DNA from: Sulfuricella sp.
Lineage (GTDB): Bacteria > Pseudomonadota > Gammaproteobacteria > Burkholderiales > Sulfuricellaceae
DNA: 56,495 nt
Direction of reading: 5' to 3'
NCBI GenBank assembly: GCA_041651995.1
Contig: JBAZID010000014.1
Span: 1 to 56,495, forward strand
A program made the translations under genes and the position numbers. Positions 32,803 to 40,616 of this stretch are shown here, in pieces. Numbering within the stretch: the stretch's first letter is position 1; each line of letters opens with the position of its first letter. The notes under the pieces are model-generated. The model made no database searches, had not been told where the DNA came from, and saw only the letters and a list, made by a program, of their open reading frames with translations.

Positions 32803-35157
32803 ATGCGGGACGATCTGGAGCTCGAAGTGCTGAACATGACTTTATTTAAATACCCTGATTTCTTTATCCGCTACTTTCCGGCAGTGATTTTATTGCTGGT
32901 TTGTTCTGTGGCGAATGCCGAGCTTATCGACCACATCGACGTCACGCCGAGCGAGAGCGAGGCCGCTGTCGTTATCCATTTTTCACAGAAAATTCTTTAC
33001 CTGAGGCACATCCCCCTGCACGATGGAAAGAACCTGCGCATTTTCATTCGCCTGGTTGATACCAACCTGCTTGAAAGCGATTTGCGGCAGGAAATTGTCA
33101 AATCCCCCAGAACAGACCGCGTACCCGATATTTCGGTGCTTTACCCCGAGCTGACCAACGGGATGCTGGTCACTTTTTCACAGGCAACCCAATTCTCGGT
33201 GCGCCCCGGACCGGACGGCCAAAGCATCATCATCAAGGTGCCGCTGTTGCCGGCTGTTAAACCGCGCCCTGCCGAAATGCCGCCGCCAGTGAAGCCAGTG
33301 GAGAATGCCGTCAAGGCCCCGCCCGCTACCGCAACGCCGGCGCCGGCAACAGTGAGCAAGCCAGTGGAAGAGGCTGCTCAAGCCGCCAGGGAAGTACCGG
33401 AAACACAGATTTTGCCGCCACCCGCGCTTTCTTCCGAAGAGGTTGAAACGCGTGCAAAGGCTTATCTAAATGAGGCTCGCCGTGCAATGGCGGCAAAAGA
33501 TCCAGCCACGGCGGTCAATCGTTTGAATCGTGTTCTGGGAATGCCCGGGAGTAGCCAGACGGAGGCTGCCCAGGCCTTGATCGGCGAGGTTCGGGAGATG
33601 AACGGAGAGATACTGAAAGCCCGCGCTGAATATGAGTTGTATCTCAAATTGTTTCCTGCCGGGCCGAATGCCACGCGGGTCCGGGAACGCGTGGCCGCAC
33701 TGCCGAAAGACGCCGCGGTGGCGAGGGCCAGGCCGAGACAGCTGCCGAAAGAGGCGGGGCCGGCAGAATGGACTTTTAACGGCAGCGTTTCCTCCTACTA
33801 CTACACGGGGAAATCACAGATCGAAACATTGGTGCCGCCACCACCGGGACAACTGACCTTCAATCGCGAAACCCTGTCCATGGTGGACCAGGATTCCATG
33901 ATTACTTCGGTCAATCTCAATGCACGCCGCCGCGATGCTTTCACCGATACGCGTATCGTTGTCCGGGGCACTGACAACCACAATTACCTCTCTCCTTCGC
34001 GCAGTTACACCAGATTGTATTCAGCTTATCTTGACCATACTGACCGGCACCTTGGTTATTCCCTGCGTCTGGGCAGGATGAACCCGAATGGCATGGGCGT
34101 AATGGATCGCTTTGATGGCCTGCAGGCGGGCTACAACCTGAATCCGCAATGGCGGGTCAATGCGGTATATGGTGATGCGGTTGAATTCAATTCTCCGTTC
34201 AAAAAGACTTTTTATGGCGGCAGCGTGGATCTGCTGCCGCAAATTGGTCTGCCGGGGTTCAGCGTTTACGCGATAGATCAGACGCTGGATGGTCTTGCCA
34301 ACCGCCGCGCAGTTGGCTCCGAAGTGCGCTATTTTGATGGGCGCGCAACCGCTTACGGCATGCTTGATTATGATGTCTTGTACAAGGGAATCAATATCTT
34401 CCTGCTACAGGGCAACTATCTGAGCGAGGGAGGGGATAATTATTTTTTTGTGGTTGATCACCGCCGGGCGCCTTCCTACAGTCTGACCAATGCCTTGCCA
34501 GCCTCGCCGGGGATGTCATTGCAGGAGATGGTTGCGCTGCAAGGCATTGATCAGGTTCGTTCCCAGGCCAGTGCCTTGACCGCCATGTCTGACATGCTTT
34601 CCATAGGCGTGACCCACCCTTTGACGGAGAACTGGCAAGTTGGCGCCGATTACCGGATGTCTTCAATCTCCAGCACGCAACCCGTGGTAGCCGTACTCCC
34701 CCTGGCGGTGATCGGCACCTGTCTTGGCACGATCGACCCGGTGAATAATACCTGTGTGATCGACACCGCTTCACAGCAGGGGTCGGGCAAGAATCATGTC
34801 GTGACTTTTCAGGCCGTGGGCACCAATCTGTTTTTCAGCAATGCAGTGGGCGTCGGGAACCTCAGTCTGATTCAAGCGCCAACCTACACCGGACAGGTGC
34901 TATCGCTTGGCTACACGCTTCCCTTCTGGGAAAAGTGGCGGGTGGATGCCAACTTGCGCTACTACACCCAGAAAGATGACAGCGGAGACAAACAGGATCG
35001 GATGTCCCCGAGTCTGAAGCTCGCCTATCAGTGGCGCAACAGCCTTTATCTGGAAGGAGAAGTGGGCCGTGAAGTGTCCAACTCATCAGGGCCAACCCGC
35101 AACGATTCCAGCAGGCGTGACTACATGTACATGGGCGTGCGCTGGGATATTCATTGA
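32803..35157 (+). CDS. Outer-membrane beta-barrel protein with N-terminal AMIN-like and TPR regions
   Basis: Up to 784 aa. Start choices are ATG 32803 (AGGAG only 2 bases away), GTG 32827 (GGAG 6 bases away) and ATG 32836; all keep the signal peptide AVILLLVCSVANA-EL. Residues about 40-155 form a beta-rich AMIN-like domain (VVIHFSQK, FSQATQFSVRPGPDG), followed by a Pro/Ala linker, a TPR-like helical part (about 215-310; A-K-A-Y-L-N-E-A-R-R-A-M-A) and, from about 320, alternating amphipathic strands with aromatic girdles (YYYTGKSQ, LGYSLRLGRMN, DYRMSSIS) to YMYMGVRWDIH. This is a porin-like barrel with a periplasmic extension. Placed after the two cytochromes, it is the candidate sheath that carries haems across the outer membrane. 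Confidence 0.8.
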   Translation: MRDDLELEVLNMTLFKYPDFFIRYFPAVILLLVCSVANAELIDHIDVTPSESEAAVVIHFSQKILYLRHIPLHDGKNLRIFIRLVDTNLLESDLRQEIVKSPRTDRVPDISVLYPELTNGMLVTFSQATQFSVRPGPDGQSIIIKVPLLPAVKPRPAEMPPPVKPVENAVKAPPATATPAPATVSKPVEEAAQAAREVPETQILPPPALSSEEVETRAKAYLNEARRAMAAKDPATAVNRLNRVLGMPGSSQTEAAQALIGEVREMNGEILKARAEYELYLKLFPAGPNATRVRERVAALPKDAAVARARPRQLPKEAGPAEWTFNGSVSSYYYTGKSQIETLVPPPPGQLTFNRETLSMVDQDSMITSVNLNARRRDAFTDTRIVVRGTDNHNYLSPSRSYTRLYSAYLDHTDRHLGYSLRLGRMNPNGMGVMDRFDGLQAGYNLNPQWRVNAVYGDAVEFNSPFKKTFYGGSVDLLPQIGLPGFSVYAIDQTLDGLANRRAVGSEVRYFDGRATAYGMLDYDVLYKGINIFLLQGNYLSEGGDNYFFVVDHRRAPSYSLTNALPASPGMSLQEMVALQGIDQVRSQASALTAMSDMLSIGVTHPLTENWQVGADYRMSSISSTQPVVAVLPLAVIGTCLGTIDPVNNTCVIDTASQQGSGKNHVVTFQAVGTNLFFSNAVGVGNLSLIQAPTYTGQVLSLGYTLPFWEKWRVDANLRYYTQKDDSGDKQDRMSPSLKLAYQWRNSLYLEGEVGREVSNSSGPTRNDSSRRDYMYMGVRWDIH

Positions 35158-35275
35158 GGATGGCAGTGCCTGATTTTCATCCGAAGTGTTTCCATCGCCC
35201 GCTGTGCTGTTTCCGGTTTTTGCCGGCAATATTCCTTGCCGCAATTGCCGGAAAAACCTAACCGGAGAATTCATC

Positions 35276-36142
35276 TTGGCCGTATCTACCATGGCAGTCC
35301 TTACTGTTTCAGTTCTTGTTTTGCTTGGCATCAGCGGTGTTCTGCTTTTCTGGCGTAATAATCAGGAGGTCAAAATCAGCGCCGCGCTGAGGGATCTGCT
35401 GCTGGAACAGGCGGCTGGCAAGATTGACGGCGCGGAATTCGCGCGCCGTCAGGCCGCTCTCCACGCTTCACTTCTGGAGCCGCCGAAAAAGAGCATGTTG
35501 CCTGATCGACGCCAGCTGCGCTGGGGAATCCCCCTGGCGATCGGCATTATTGTTGTGCCTCCGGTGGTTCTGTATGCCTTGGCCGGCAAACCCAAAGAGG
35601 CCGAAATTTCTCATTCTCAAACTGTTTTATCCGGGCTGCGCGCACCAGACTCCAGGCCGCAGCTACAGCAGAATCCGCAGGCGAACTCGGGAGGCGACCT
35701 TCATATGGCAGTCAAGCGCCTGGCAGATAAAATGGCCAAGGACCCAGGTAATGGTGAGGGCTGGCTTCTGCTTGCGCGTACTTATGGCGAACTGCGGCAG
35801 CACAAGGAGGCAACGAGCGCCTATGCCAAGGCAGCGGCCATTCTGCCTCCCAATGCCGCGATCCTTGCCGAGTGGGTTGATGCGCGCGTGTTGGCTAATG
35901 AACGTAGATGGGATGATGAATCTCGCGACATCGTGAAGCGAGCGCTGGAGGCGGATCCGAAGCATCTGAAAGCCTTGGCACTCGCGGGCAGCGAGGCATT
36001 CGACCGTGCCGATTACAAACAGGCGGTAATTTCCTGGAAACGGATGCAGGCAGCAGCTCCAGTTGGTTCAACGGAGGTAAAACTGGCTGAGATGAATATT
36101 CAAGAGGCCAACGCCATGCTCGCGGGAAAGAAACCCAACTAG
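35276..36142 (+). CDS. CcmI/NrfG-like TPR protein of cytochrome c assembly
   Basis: 288 aa from TTG 35276, chosen for GGAG 8 bases upstream; ATG 35291 is the alternative. Membrane helix 1 at about 5-25 (TVSVLVLLGISGVLLFW), a short helical loop with the CcmI-like D-G-A-E-F-A-R-R-Q-A-A-L, membrane helix 2 at about 82-100 (GIPLAIGIIVVPPVVLYAL), then a periplasmic TPR domain (LADKMAKDPGNGEGWLLLAR, AYAKAAAILPPNAAIL). This is the two-helix plus TPR plan of CcmI, which presents apocytochromes to the CcmF/H haem ligation complex. A dedicated copy next to genes with more than 80 haem sites makes sense. Other ccm genes are not in the window. Confidence 0.8.
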   Translation: MAVSTMAVLTVSVLVLLGISGVLLFWRNNQEVKISAALRDLLLEQAAGKIDGAEFARRQAALHASLLEPPKKSMLPDRRQLRWGIPLAIGIIVVPPVVLYALAGKPKEAEISHSQTVLSGLRAPDSRPQLQQNPQANSGGDLHMAVKRLADKMAKDPGNGEGWLLLARTYGELRQHKEATSAYAKAAAILPPNAAILAEWVDARVLANERRWDDESRDIVKRALEADPKHLKALALAGSEAFDRADYKQAVISWKRMQAAAPVGSTEVKLAEMNIQEANAMLAGKKPN

Positions 36143-36227
36143 CCTTAATGGCTATGCCGGCAAATTGGGCCACGGCGTGAGGGTGGGTGCGTAGGGATGA
36201 AGATAAATCTTCAAACCCCAGACTACT

Positions 36228-36255
36228 GACAAAGCCCCCGATCGGGGGCTTTGTC
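36228..36255. terminator. Palindromic terminator-like hairpin after the cytochrome locus
   Basis: GACAAAGCCCCC, GATC, GGGGGCTTTGTC: a perfect 12-bp stem, 85 bp after the stop. The T run is short, so it may be a bidirectional or weak terminator. Confidence 0.7.
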
Positions 36256-36558
36256 ATGCCTGAAATGTGTTATGATGATAGCATTTAAATTAAAGATCAT
36301 CGAAAAGTCCGTCAAAAAATCCTTTCGTCTTGGTCTTGGCAAGCAATCCAAGGCCGCTTTGCTCGGGTTGATAACCCATTAGGGCTTGCGTAAGACCGAA
36401 TAGCTTTGTCTGGTAGTGCTATGATTGCCATACACAATGGAGGGTCATGGCGCATCTATAGCGCGGCCCAATACAAGATTTTGGAGTCTGTGACGTGGCC
36501 AGCCGCCATGCTGGGCTCCAGCAGGTCTGATCACCAGGCATTACCCATAGGAAAACGG
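36256..36558. other. Intergenic region at the left edge of the restriction island
   Basis: About 300 bp. Only weak short frames are seen (for example a 36-codon frame from ATG 36275), without ribosome sites. The frame of hsdM is open from 36406, but its homology to HsdM starts at 36559. The region probably holds the hsd promoter and the junction of the acquired block; no att-like direct repeat was found by eye. Confidence 0.4.
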
Positions 36559-38142
36559 ATGGCGAAGAAGGCCGCAAAGAATACCGATAGCTCTGCAAAC
36601 CTCGGCTTCGAGGCCAAACTCTGGCTCGCTGCCGACAAGCTCCGAAACAACATGGACGCGGCGGAGTACAAGCACGTCGTCCTTGGCCTCATCTTTATCA
36701 AATACATCTCCGACGCCTTCGAGGAAATGCGCGCCAAGCTGCTTGAGGGCAAAGGCGACTACGAAGGCGCCGACCCCGAGGACGCTGACGAATACAAAGC
36801 CGAAAACGTTTTCTGGGTGCCCAAGGAGGCGCGCTGGTCCGAGCTTCAAGCTGCGGCCAAGCAGCCCACCATTGGCAAGGTCGTGGACGACGCCATGGTC
36901 GCCCTCGAACGCGACAACCCTCGCCTCAAAGGTGTGCTCCCGAAAGATTACGCCCGCCCCGCGCTCGACAAGCACCGCCTCGGCGAACTCATCGACCTCA
37001 TCGGCACCATCACGCTTATCGCCACCGCCACAGAGGGCGAGGATGCCAAATCCCACCGCTCGGTTGATCTGCTAGGCCGTGTTTACGAATACTTCCTCAC
37101 CCGCTTCGCCAGTGCAGAAGGCAAGAACGGCGGCCAGTTCTATACCCCCAGTTGCGTCGTCCGCACTATCGTCGAAATGCTCGCCCCTTACAAAGGTCGT
37201 GTCTACGACCCCGCCTGCGGTTCCGGGGGGATGTTCGTCCAGTCGGAAAAATTTGTCGTTGAACACGGTGGGCGCATCGGTGACCTCAGTATCTATGGCC
37301 AGGAGAGCAATGCTACCACCCGCCGCCTGGCGATCATGAACCTCGCCATTCGCGGCATCGAAGCCGACTTTGGCCCCGAGCAGGCCGATACCTTCCGGCG
37401 CGACCTGCACAAAGACCTCAAGGCCCAGTTCGTCATTGCAAACCCGCCCTTCAACGACTCTGACTGGCATCGCGCGGATGACGACGTGCGCTGGCAATAT
37501 GGCGTGCCGCCCAAGGGCAACGCCAACTTCGCCTGGGTGCAGCACTTTATTCACCACTTGGCGCCAGATGGATTCGCCGGTTTTGTGCTGGCCAACGGCA
37601 GCCTATCCTCCAACCAGTCCGGCGAAGGCGACATCCGCCGCGCTATCATTGAGGCAGATCTCGTGGACTGCATTGTCGCCCTCCCAGGCCAGCTCTTCTA
37701 CACAACGCCAATTGCGGTCTGCATCTGGTTCTTGACGAAAAATAAGCGCACAGGGAAAACAACTGACCGTCGCAGACAAACTCTCTTCATCGATGCCCGT
37801 GGAATGGGGCATATCGAGGACCGTAAATATCGCGTCCTTTCCGATGAGGAAATCGCACGCATCACGCACACCTACCATAGTTGGTGTGGGAAAGCCGATG
37901 CCGAACCCTATGTTGACGCTCCCGGTTTCTGCGCGTCTGCGACCACTGAAGACATCGCACGCCACGACTTTAAGCTCACCCCAGGTCCATACGTAGGTGC
38001 TGAGGAAATCGCAATTGACGATGTGCCATTCGAGGAAAAGATGGACGCGCTGTGCGCGGACTTAACTGCTCAACTCAAAGGCTGTGCGGAGCTCGACTTG
38101 AAGGTCCGCACCGTTCTGAAATCCATTGGCTACGATGTCTGA
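36559..38142 (+). CDS. hsdM: Type I restriction-modification system, methyltransferase subunit
   Basis: 527 aa from ATG 36559 (TAGGAAAACGG before it). N-terminal HsdM helical domain (LWLAADKLRNNMDAAEYKHV, VLGLIFIKYISDAFEE), then the N6-adenine methyltransferase fold: motif I YDPACGSGGMF (SAM binding), motif IV NPPF in FVIANPPFNDSDW, and GGQFYTPSCVVRTIVEML before it. It methylates adenine in the target given by HsdS and is part of the M2S and R2M2S complexes. The stop overlaps hsdS (ATGTCTGA). First gene of a compact operon running to hsdR. Confidence 0.96.
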   Translation: MAKKAAKNTDSSANLGFEAKLWLAADKLRNNMDAAEYKHVVLGLIFIKYISDAFEEMRAKLLEGKGDYEGADPEDADEYKAENVFWVPKEARWSELQAAAKQPTIGKVVDDAMVALERDNPRLKGVLPKDYARPALDKHRLGELIDLIGTITLIATATEGEDAKSHRSVDLLGRVYEYFLTRFASAEGKNGGQFYTPSCVVRTIVEMLAPYKGRVYDPACGSGGMFVQSEKFVVEHGGRIGDLSIYGQESNATTRRLAIMNLAIRGIEADFGPEQADTFRRDLHKDLKAQFVIANPPFNDSDWHRADDDVRWQYGVPPKGNANFAWVQHFIHHLAPDGFAGFVLANGSLSSNQSGEGDIRRAIIEADLVDCIVALPGQLFYTTPIAVCIWFLTKNKRTGKTTDRRRQTLFIDARGMGHIEDRKYRVLSDEEIARITHTYHSWCGKADAEPYVDAPGFCASATTEDIARHDFKLTPGPYVGAEEIAIDDVPFEEKMDALCADLTAQLKGCAELDLKVRTVLKSIGYDV

Positions 38143-39427
38143 CAGAACAACAGTCCAAGCTGTAACGATTGGAGCCCTTACTTTTGAGAGCAAAGTTCGC
38201 GCTGACGCCATTTCGGAAGAGGGACTTCGTGTTTACGGAGTCGATCGCACAGACGGGCTGACCCCCGACGCAAAATACACTTCAAAAAACTTGGGACGTT
38301 ACAAGGTGTTGCATCCCGGCATGTTCGCTTACAATCCGATGCGTCTGAACATCGGATCGATTGCTTACTGCACTGACAAGCATGTGGTGGGACTGGTTAG
38401 CCCAGATTACGTCGTGTTCGGCTGCAAGCCCGGCATTCTTGACCCTGACTTCTTTAGCTACGCCATCAAAGGGCCTGAGTGGCGTCAGTGGACTACCGCA
38501 GCGGGTGTAGGTTCTGTCCGTGTTCGTATCTACTTCCGCGAGCTGGCGAAGATGCCAATCACCATGCCGCCATTCTCTGAACAAAAAGTCATCGCGCACA
38601 TCCTCGGCACACTGGACGACAAGATCGAGTTGAACCGGCGGATGAACGCGACGCTAGAGGCGATGGCTCGGGCGCTGTTCCAGAGTTGGTTCGTGGATTT
38701 CGACCCCGTTCGTGCCAAACTCGATGGCCTCAAACCTGTCGGCCTCGACGCCGATACCGCCGCACTCTTCCCCATCCACTTCCAAGAATCGCCGCTCGGC
38801 CACATCCCGCAGGGATGGGAGGTTTGCCCGCTTGCCAACAAGATCGAACTCCTCAGCGGCGGCACCCCAAAGACGACAGAACCTGATTACTGGGACGGTG
38901 ACATCCCGTGGTTTTCCGTGAAGGACGCACCGACAGAAACGGATGTCTGGGTAATTCACACCGAGAAGAGTGTCACCAAGCTTGGCATCAGCAACAGTGC
39001 GGCACAAATCTTTCCAGAAAAGACCACGATCATTACCGCACGCGGTACGGTCGGGAAGCTCGCCCTCACCGGCACACCGATGGCGATGAATCAATCTTGC
39101 TATGGCGTGCGTGGTATCACAGGTTACGGCGACTACTTCACCTACTACTCGCTCCGCGCCGCCACAGCTCAACTCCAACAGCGAACGCACGGTACCGTCT
39201 TCGACACGATCACGCGCCAAACTTTTGAGACACTCGACTGCATTTTCCCGCCGCCAAAACTCACCGTCGCTTTCGATATTGCTGTCGAGCCGATACTCGA
39301 ACAAATCCGCGCTAACCTCCACCAATCCCGCACCCTTGCCACTATTCGCGATGCGTTGCTGCCCAGGCTGCTGAGCGGGGAGTTGAGAGTGGTCGTTGGT
39401 GCAGAAGAAGAAAGTGTAGTCGCATGA
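38135..39427 (+). CDS. hsdS: Type I restriction-modification system, specificity subunit
   Basis: 430 aa from ATG 38135, overlapping the hsdM stop by 8 nt. Two target-recognition domains separated by the conserved helical spacer PPFSEQKVIAHILGTLDDKI, ELNRRMNATLEAMARALFQS and WFVDFDPVRAKLDG. The second half opens with G-W-E-V-C-P-L-A-N-K-I-E-L-L-S-G-G-T-P-K and ends with a second copy of the spacer helix (ARFRAN-type: ILEQIRANLHQSRTLATIRD, then LLPRLLSGELRV). The two domains should recognise the halves of a bipartite DNA site. The stop overlaps the TIR gene (ATGA). HsdS sequences vary fast, so specificity cannot be read from this. Confidence 0.94.
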   Translation: MSDRTTVQAVTIGALTFESKVRADAISEEGLRVYGVDRTDGLTPDAKYTSKNLGRYKVLHPGMFAYNPMRLNIGSIAYCTDKHVVGLVSPDYVVFGCKPGILDPDFFSYAIKGPEWRQWTTAAGVGSVRVRIYFRELAKMPITMPPFSEQKVIAHILGTLDDKIELNRRMNATLEAMARALFQSWFVDFDPVRAKLDGLKPVGLDADTAALFPIHFQESPLGHIPQGWEVCPLANKIELLSGGTPKTTEPDYWDGDIPWFSVKDAPTETDVWVIHTEKSVTKLGISNSAAQIFPEKTTIITARGTVGKLALTGTPMAMNQSCYGVRGITGYGDYFTYYSLRAATAQLQQRTHGTVFDTITRQTFETLDCIFPPPKLTVAFDIAVEPILEQIRANLHQSRTLATIRDALLPRLLSGELRVVVGAEEESVVA

Positions 39428-40494
39428 GCGAGCACACAAGTAACTTTGGGCTTCCAAAAAACATTGAGCACTATCTGGCCGCCCTGTCCAAACTTTACGC
39501 TCAGGACGGGAAGCGGCAGCTTCAGGAAATTATCGTTAATGCGCAGATAAGAGTTCATGAAGAATGGGATTACGACAACTGGAATGGGGGCACTTACGGG
39601 CATGCACTCTTTCTCTCAGTTCCTGAACGGTTATTTTTGGATTCTATAAAGCATAAGGACGACATCGAGAAAAAAATTACGGACGATCTGAATAAGCTCC
39701 ACAATTTTCAAAATGAACACATTTCGGTGGTATTCCTCGAAATGGAGGCAGTAGAAGATCACGAATGGCGGAAAGATTCAGGTTTGCTGGTGGCCGGGAA
39801 ACGGGTCGTTCCTCCCGACGCGACCAAGCGCATTTGGGGAGATGTTGGTTTTCGTGTGTTTTTGAGTCACAAGTCTGAGGTGAAGAAGGAAACCGCCGCC
39901 CTAAAAGATGGGTTGCGGTTGTTCGGCATTTCATGCTTTGTCGCCCACGAGGATATTCACCCGACGAAAGCATGGCAGGATGAGATCGAAAATGCCCTCG
40001 CCAGCATGGATGGATTCGTGGCGCTCATGACTGAAGGTTTTCACGACAGTAATTGGACAGATCAAGAGGTCGGCTATGCGGTTGCAAAAGGAGTGCCAAT
40101 CATCGCAGTGCGATTAGGCAAAGATCCTTACGGATTCATCGGGAAGTTCCAAGCGCTCTCCAGCTCGTGGCAGTCATCTGTCGAAGATATTGTGAAGATT
40201 TTGATCAAAAACGACCAGATATTAGGTTCCTATATTCAGGCGCTTCGCAATTGCCCAAGCTGGGATTCTGGTAACTCACTGGCAAGAGTCTTGCCGGGTA
40301 TCGAAAAGCTTACTGTGTCGCAAATCGACGCACTGGTTGCTGCGTACAACGAAACCAGTGAGCTGCGCGGCAGCTTTGGCTTCAATGGCACGAAACCGAA
40401 TGTGTATGGGCCGGGCTTGGTGTCATATCTCAATCGGCTTGGCAGCAGGCAGTTCAAGTATTCGAGTAACTGGCTTATTGAATTGGACAGATGA
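39424..40494 (+). CDS. TIR-domain protein embedded in the type I R-M operon
   Basis: 356 aa, start overlapping the hsdS stop by four bases. Residues about 141-245 are a TIR domain: FRVFLSHKSEVKKETAALKD (strand A), GISCFVAHEDIHPTKAWQDE (BB-loop region), MDGFVALMTEGF, and NWTDQEVGYAVAKGVPIIAV with the likely catalytic Glu215 in W-T-D-Q-E. TIR domains of bacterial defence systems cleave NAD+ or make cyclic ADP-ribose signals. The N-terminal 135 residues (VHEEWDYDNWNGGTYGHALF) and the C-terminal 100 residues belong to no family I can name. The gene looks richer in A/T than hsdM and hsdR, which suggests separate acquisition. Confidence 0.88.
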   Translation: MSEHTSNFGLPKNIEHYLAALSKLYAQDGKRQLQEIIVNAQIRVHEEWDYDNWNGGTYGHALFLSVPERLFLDSIKHKDDIEKKITDDLNKLHNFQNEHISVVFLEMEAVEDHEWRKDSGLLVAGKRVVPPDATKRIWGDVGFRVFLSHKSEVKKETAALKDGLRLFGISCFVAHEDIHPTKAWQDEIENALASMDGFVALMTEGFHDSNWTDQEVGYAVAKGVPIIAVRLGKDPYGFIGKFQALSSSWQSSVEDIVKILIKNDQILGSYIQALRNCPSWDSGNSLARVLPGIEKLTVSQIDALVAAYNETSELRGSFGFNGTKPNVYGPGLVSYLNRLGSRQFKYSSNWLIELDR

Positions 40495-40616
40495 AGCTCA
40501 ACGAATCGATAGAAAAAAACGCTGCCCTAAGCGGGGAACTGAGCATGGCGATGGCAACTTGTAAGGATTACTTACAAGTTCAGCGAGCGGCCATCATCGG
40601 GCTAAAGGGGAAATGA
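40491..40616 (+). CDS. 41-aa ORF bridging the TIR and AlbA/Schlafen genes
   Basis: Starts at ATG 40491, inside ATGA with the TIR stop, and ends at TGA 40614-40616, inside ATGA with the next gene's ATG 40613. So both junctions have the 4-base overlap typical of translationally coupled genes. The product starts MKLNESIEKNAALSGELSMA and ends KDYLQVQRAAIIGLKGK; it is probably helical. It could be a small regulator or partner of the TIR protein, a remnant of a larger gene, or merely a spacer that keeps ribosomes moving. No family recognised. Confidence 0.5.
   Translation: MKLNESIEKNAALSGELSMAMATCKDYLQVQRAAIIGLKGK
40556..40580. repeat. 10-bp perfect inverted repeat inside the bridging ORF
   Basis: AACTTGTAAG, spacer GATTA, CTTACAAGTT. 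It is located 33 bp before the AlbA/Schlafen gene start; it could be an operator or an mRNA hairpin that tunes downstream translation. Confidence 0.6.

Noticed and set aside
36275..36385. 36-codon frame before hsdM
   Set aside because: No ribosome site, no recognisable similarity; expected by chance in about 300 bp.
36406..36558. 51-codon N-terminal extension of hsdM
   Set aside because: Residues before M-A-K-K-A-A-K have no HsdM similarity and a ribosome site stands before ATG 36559.
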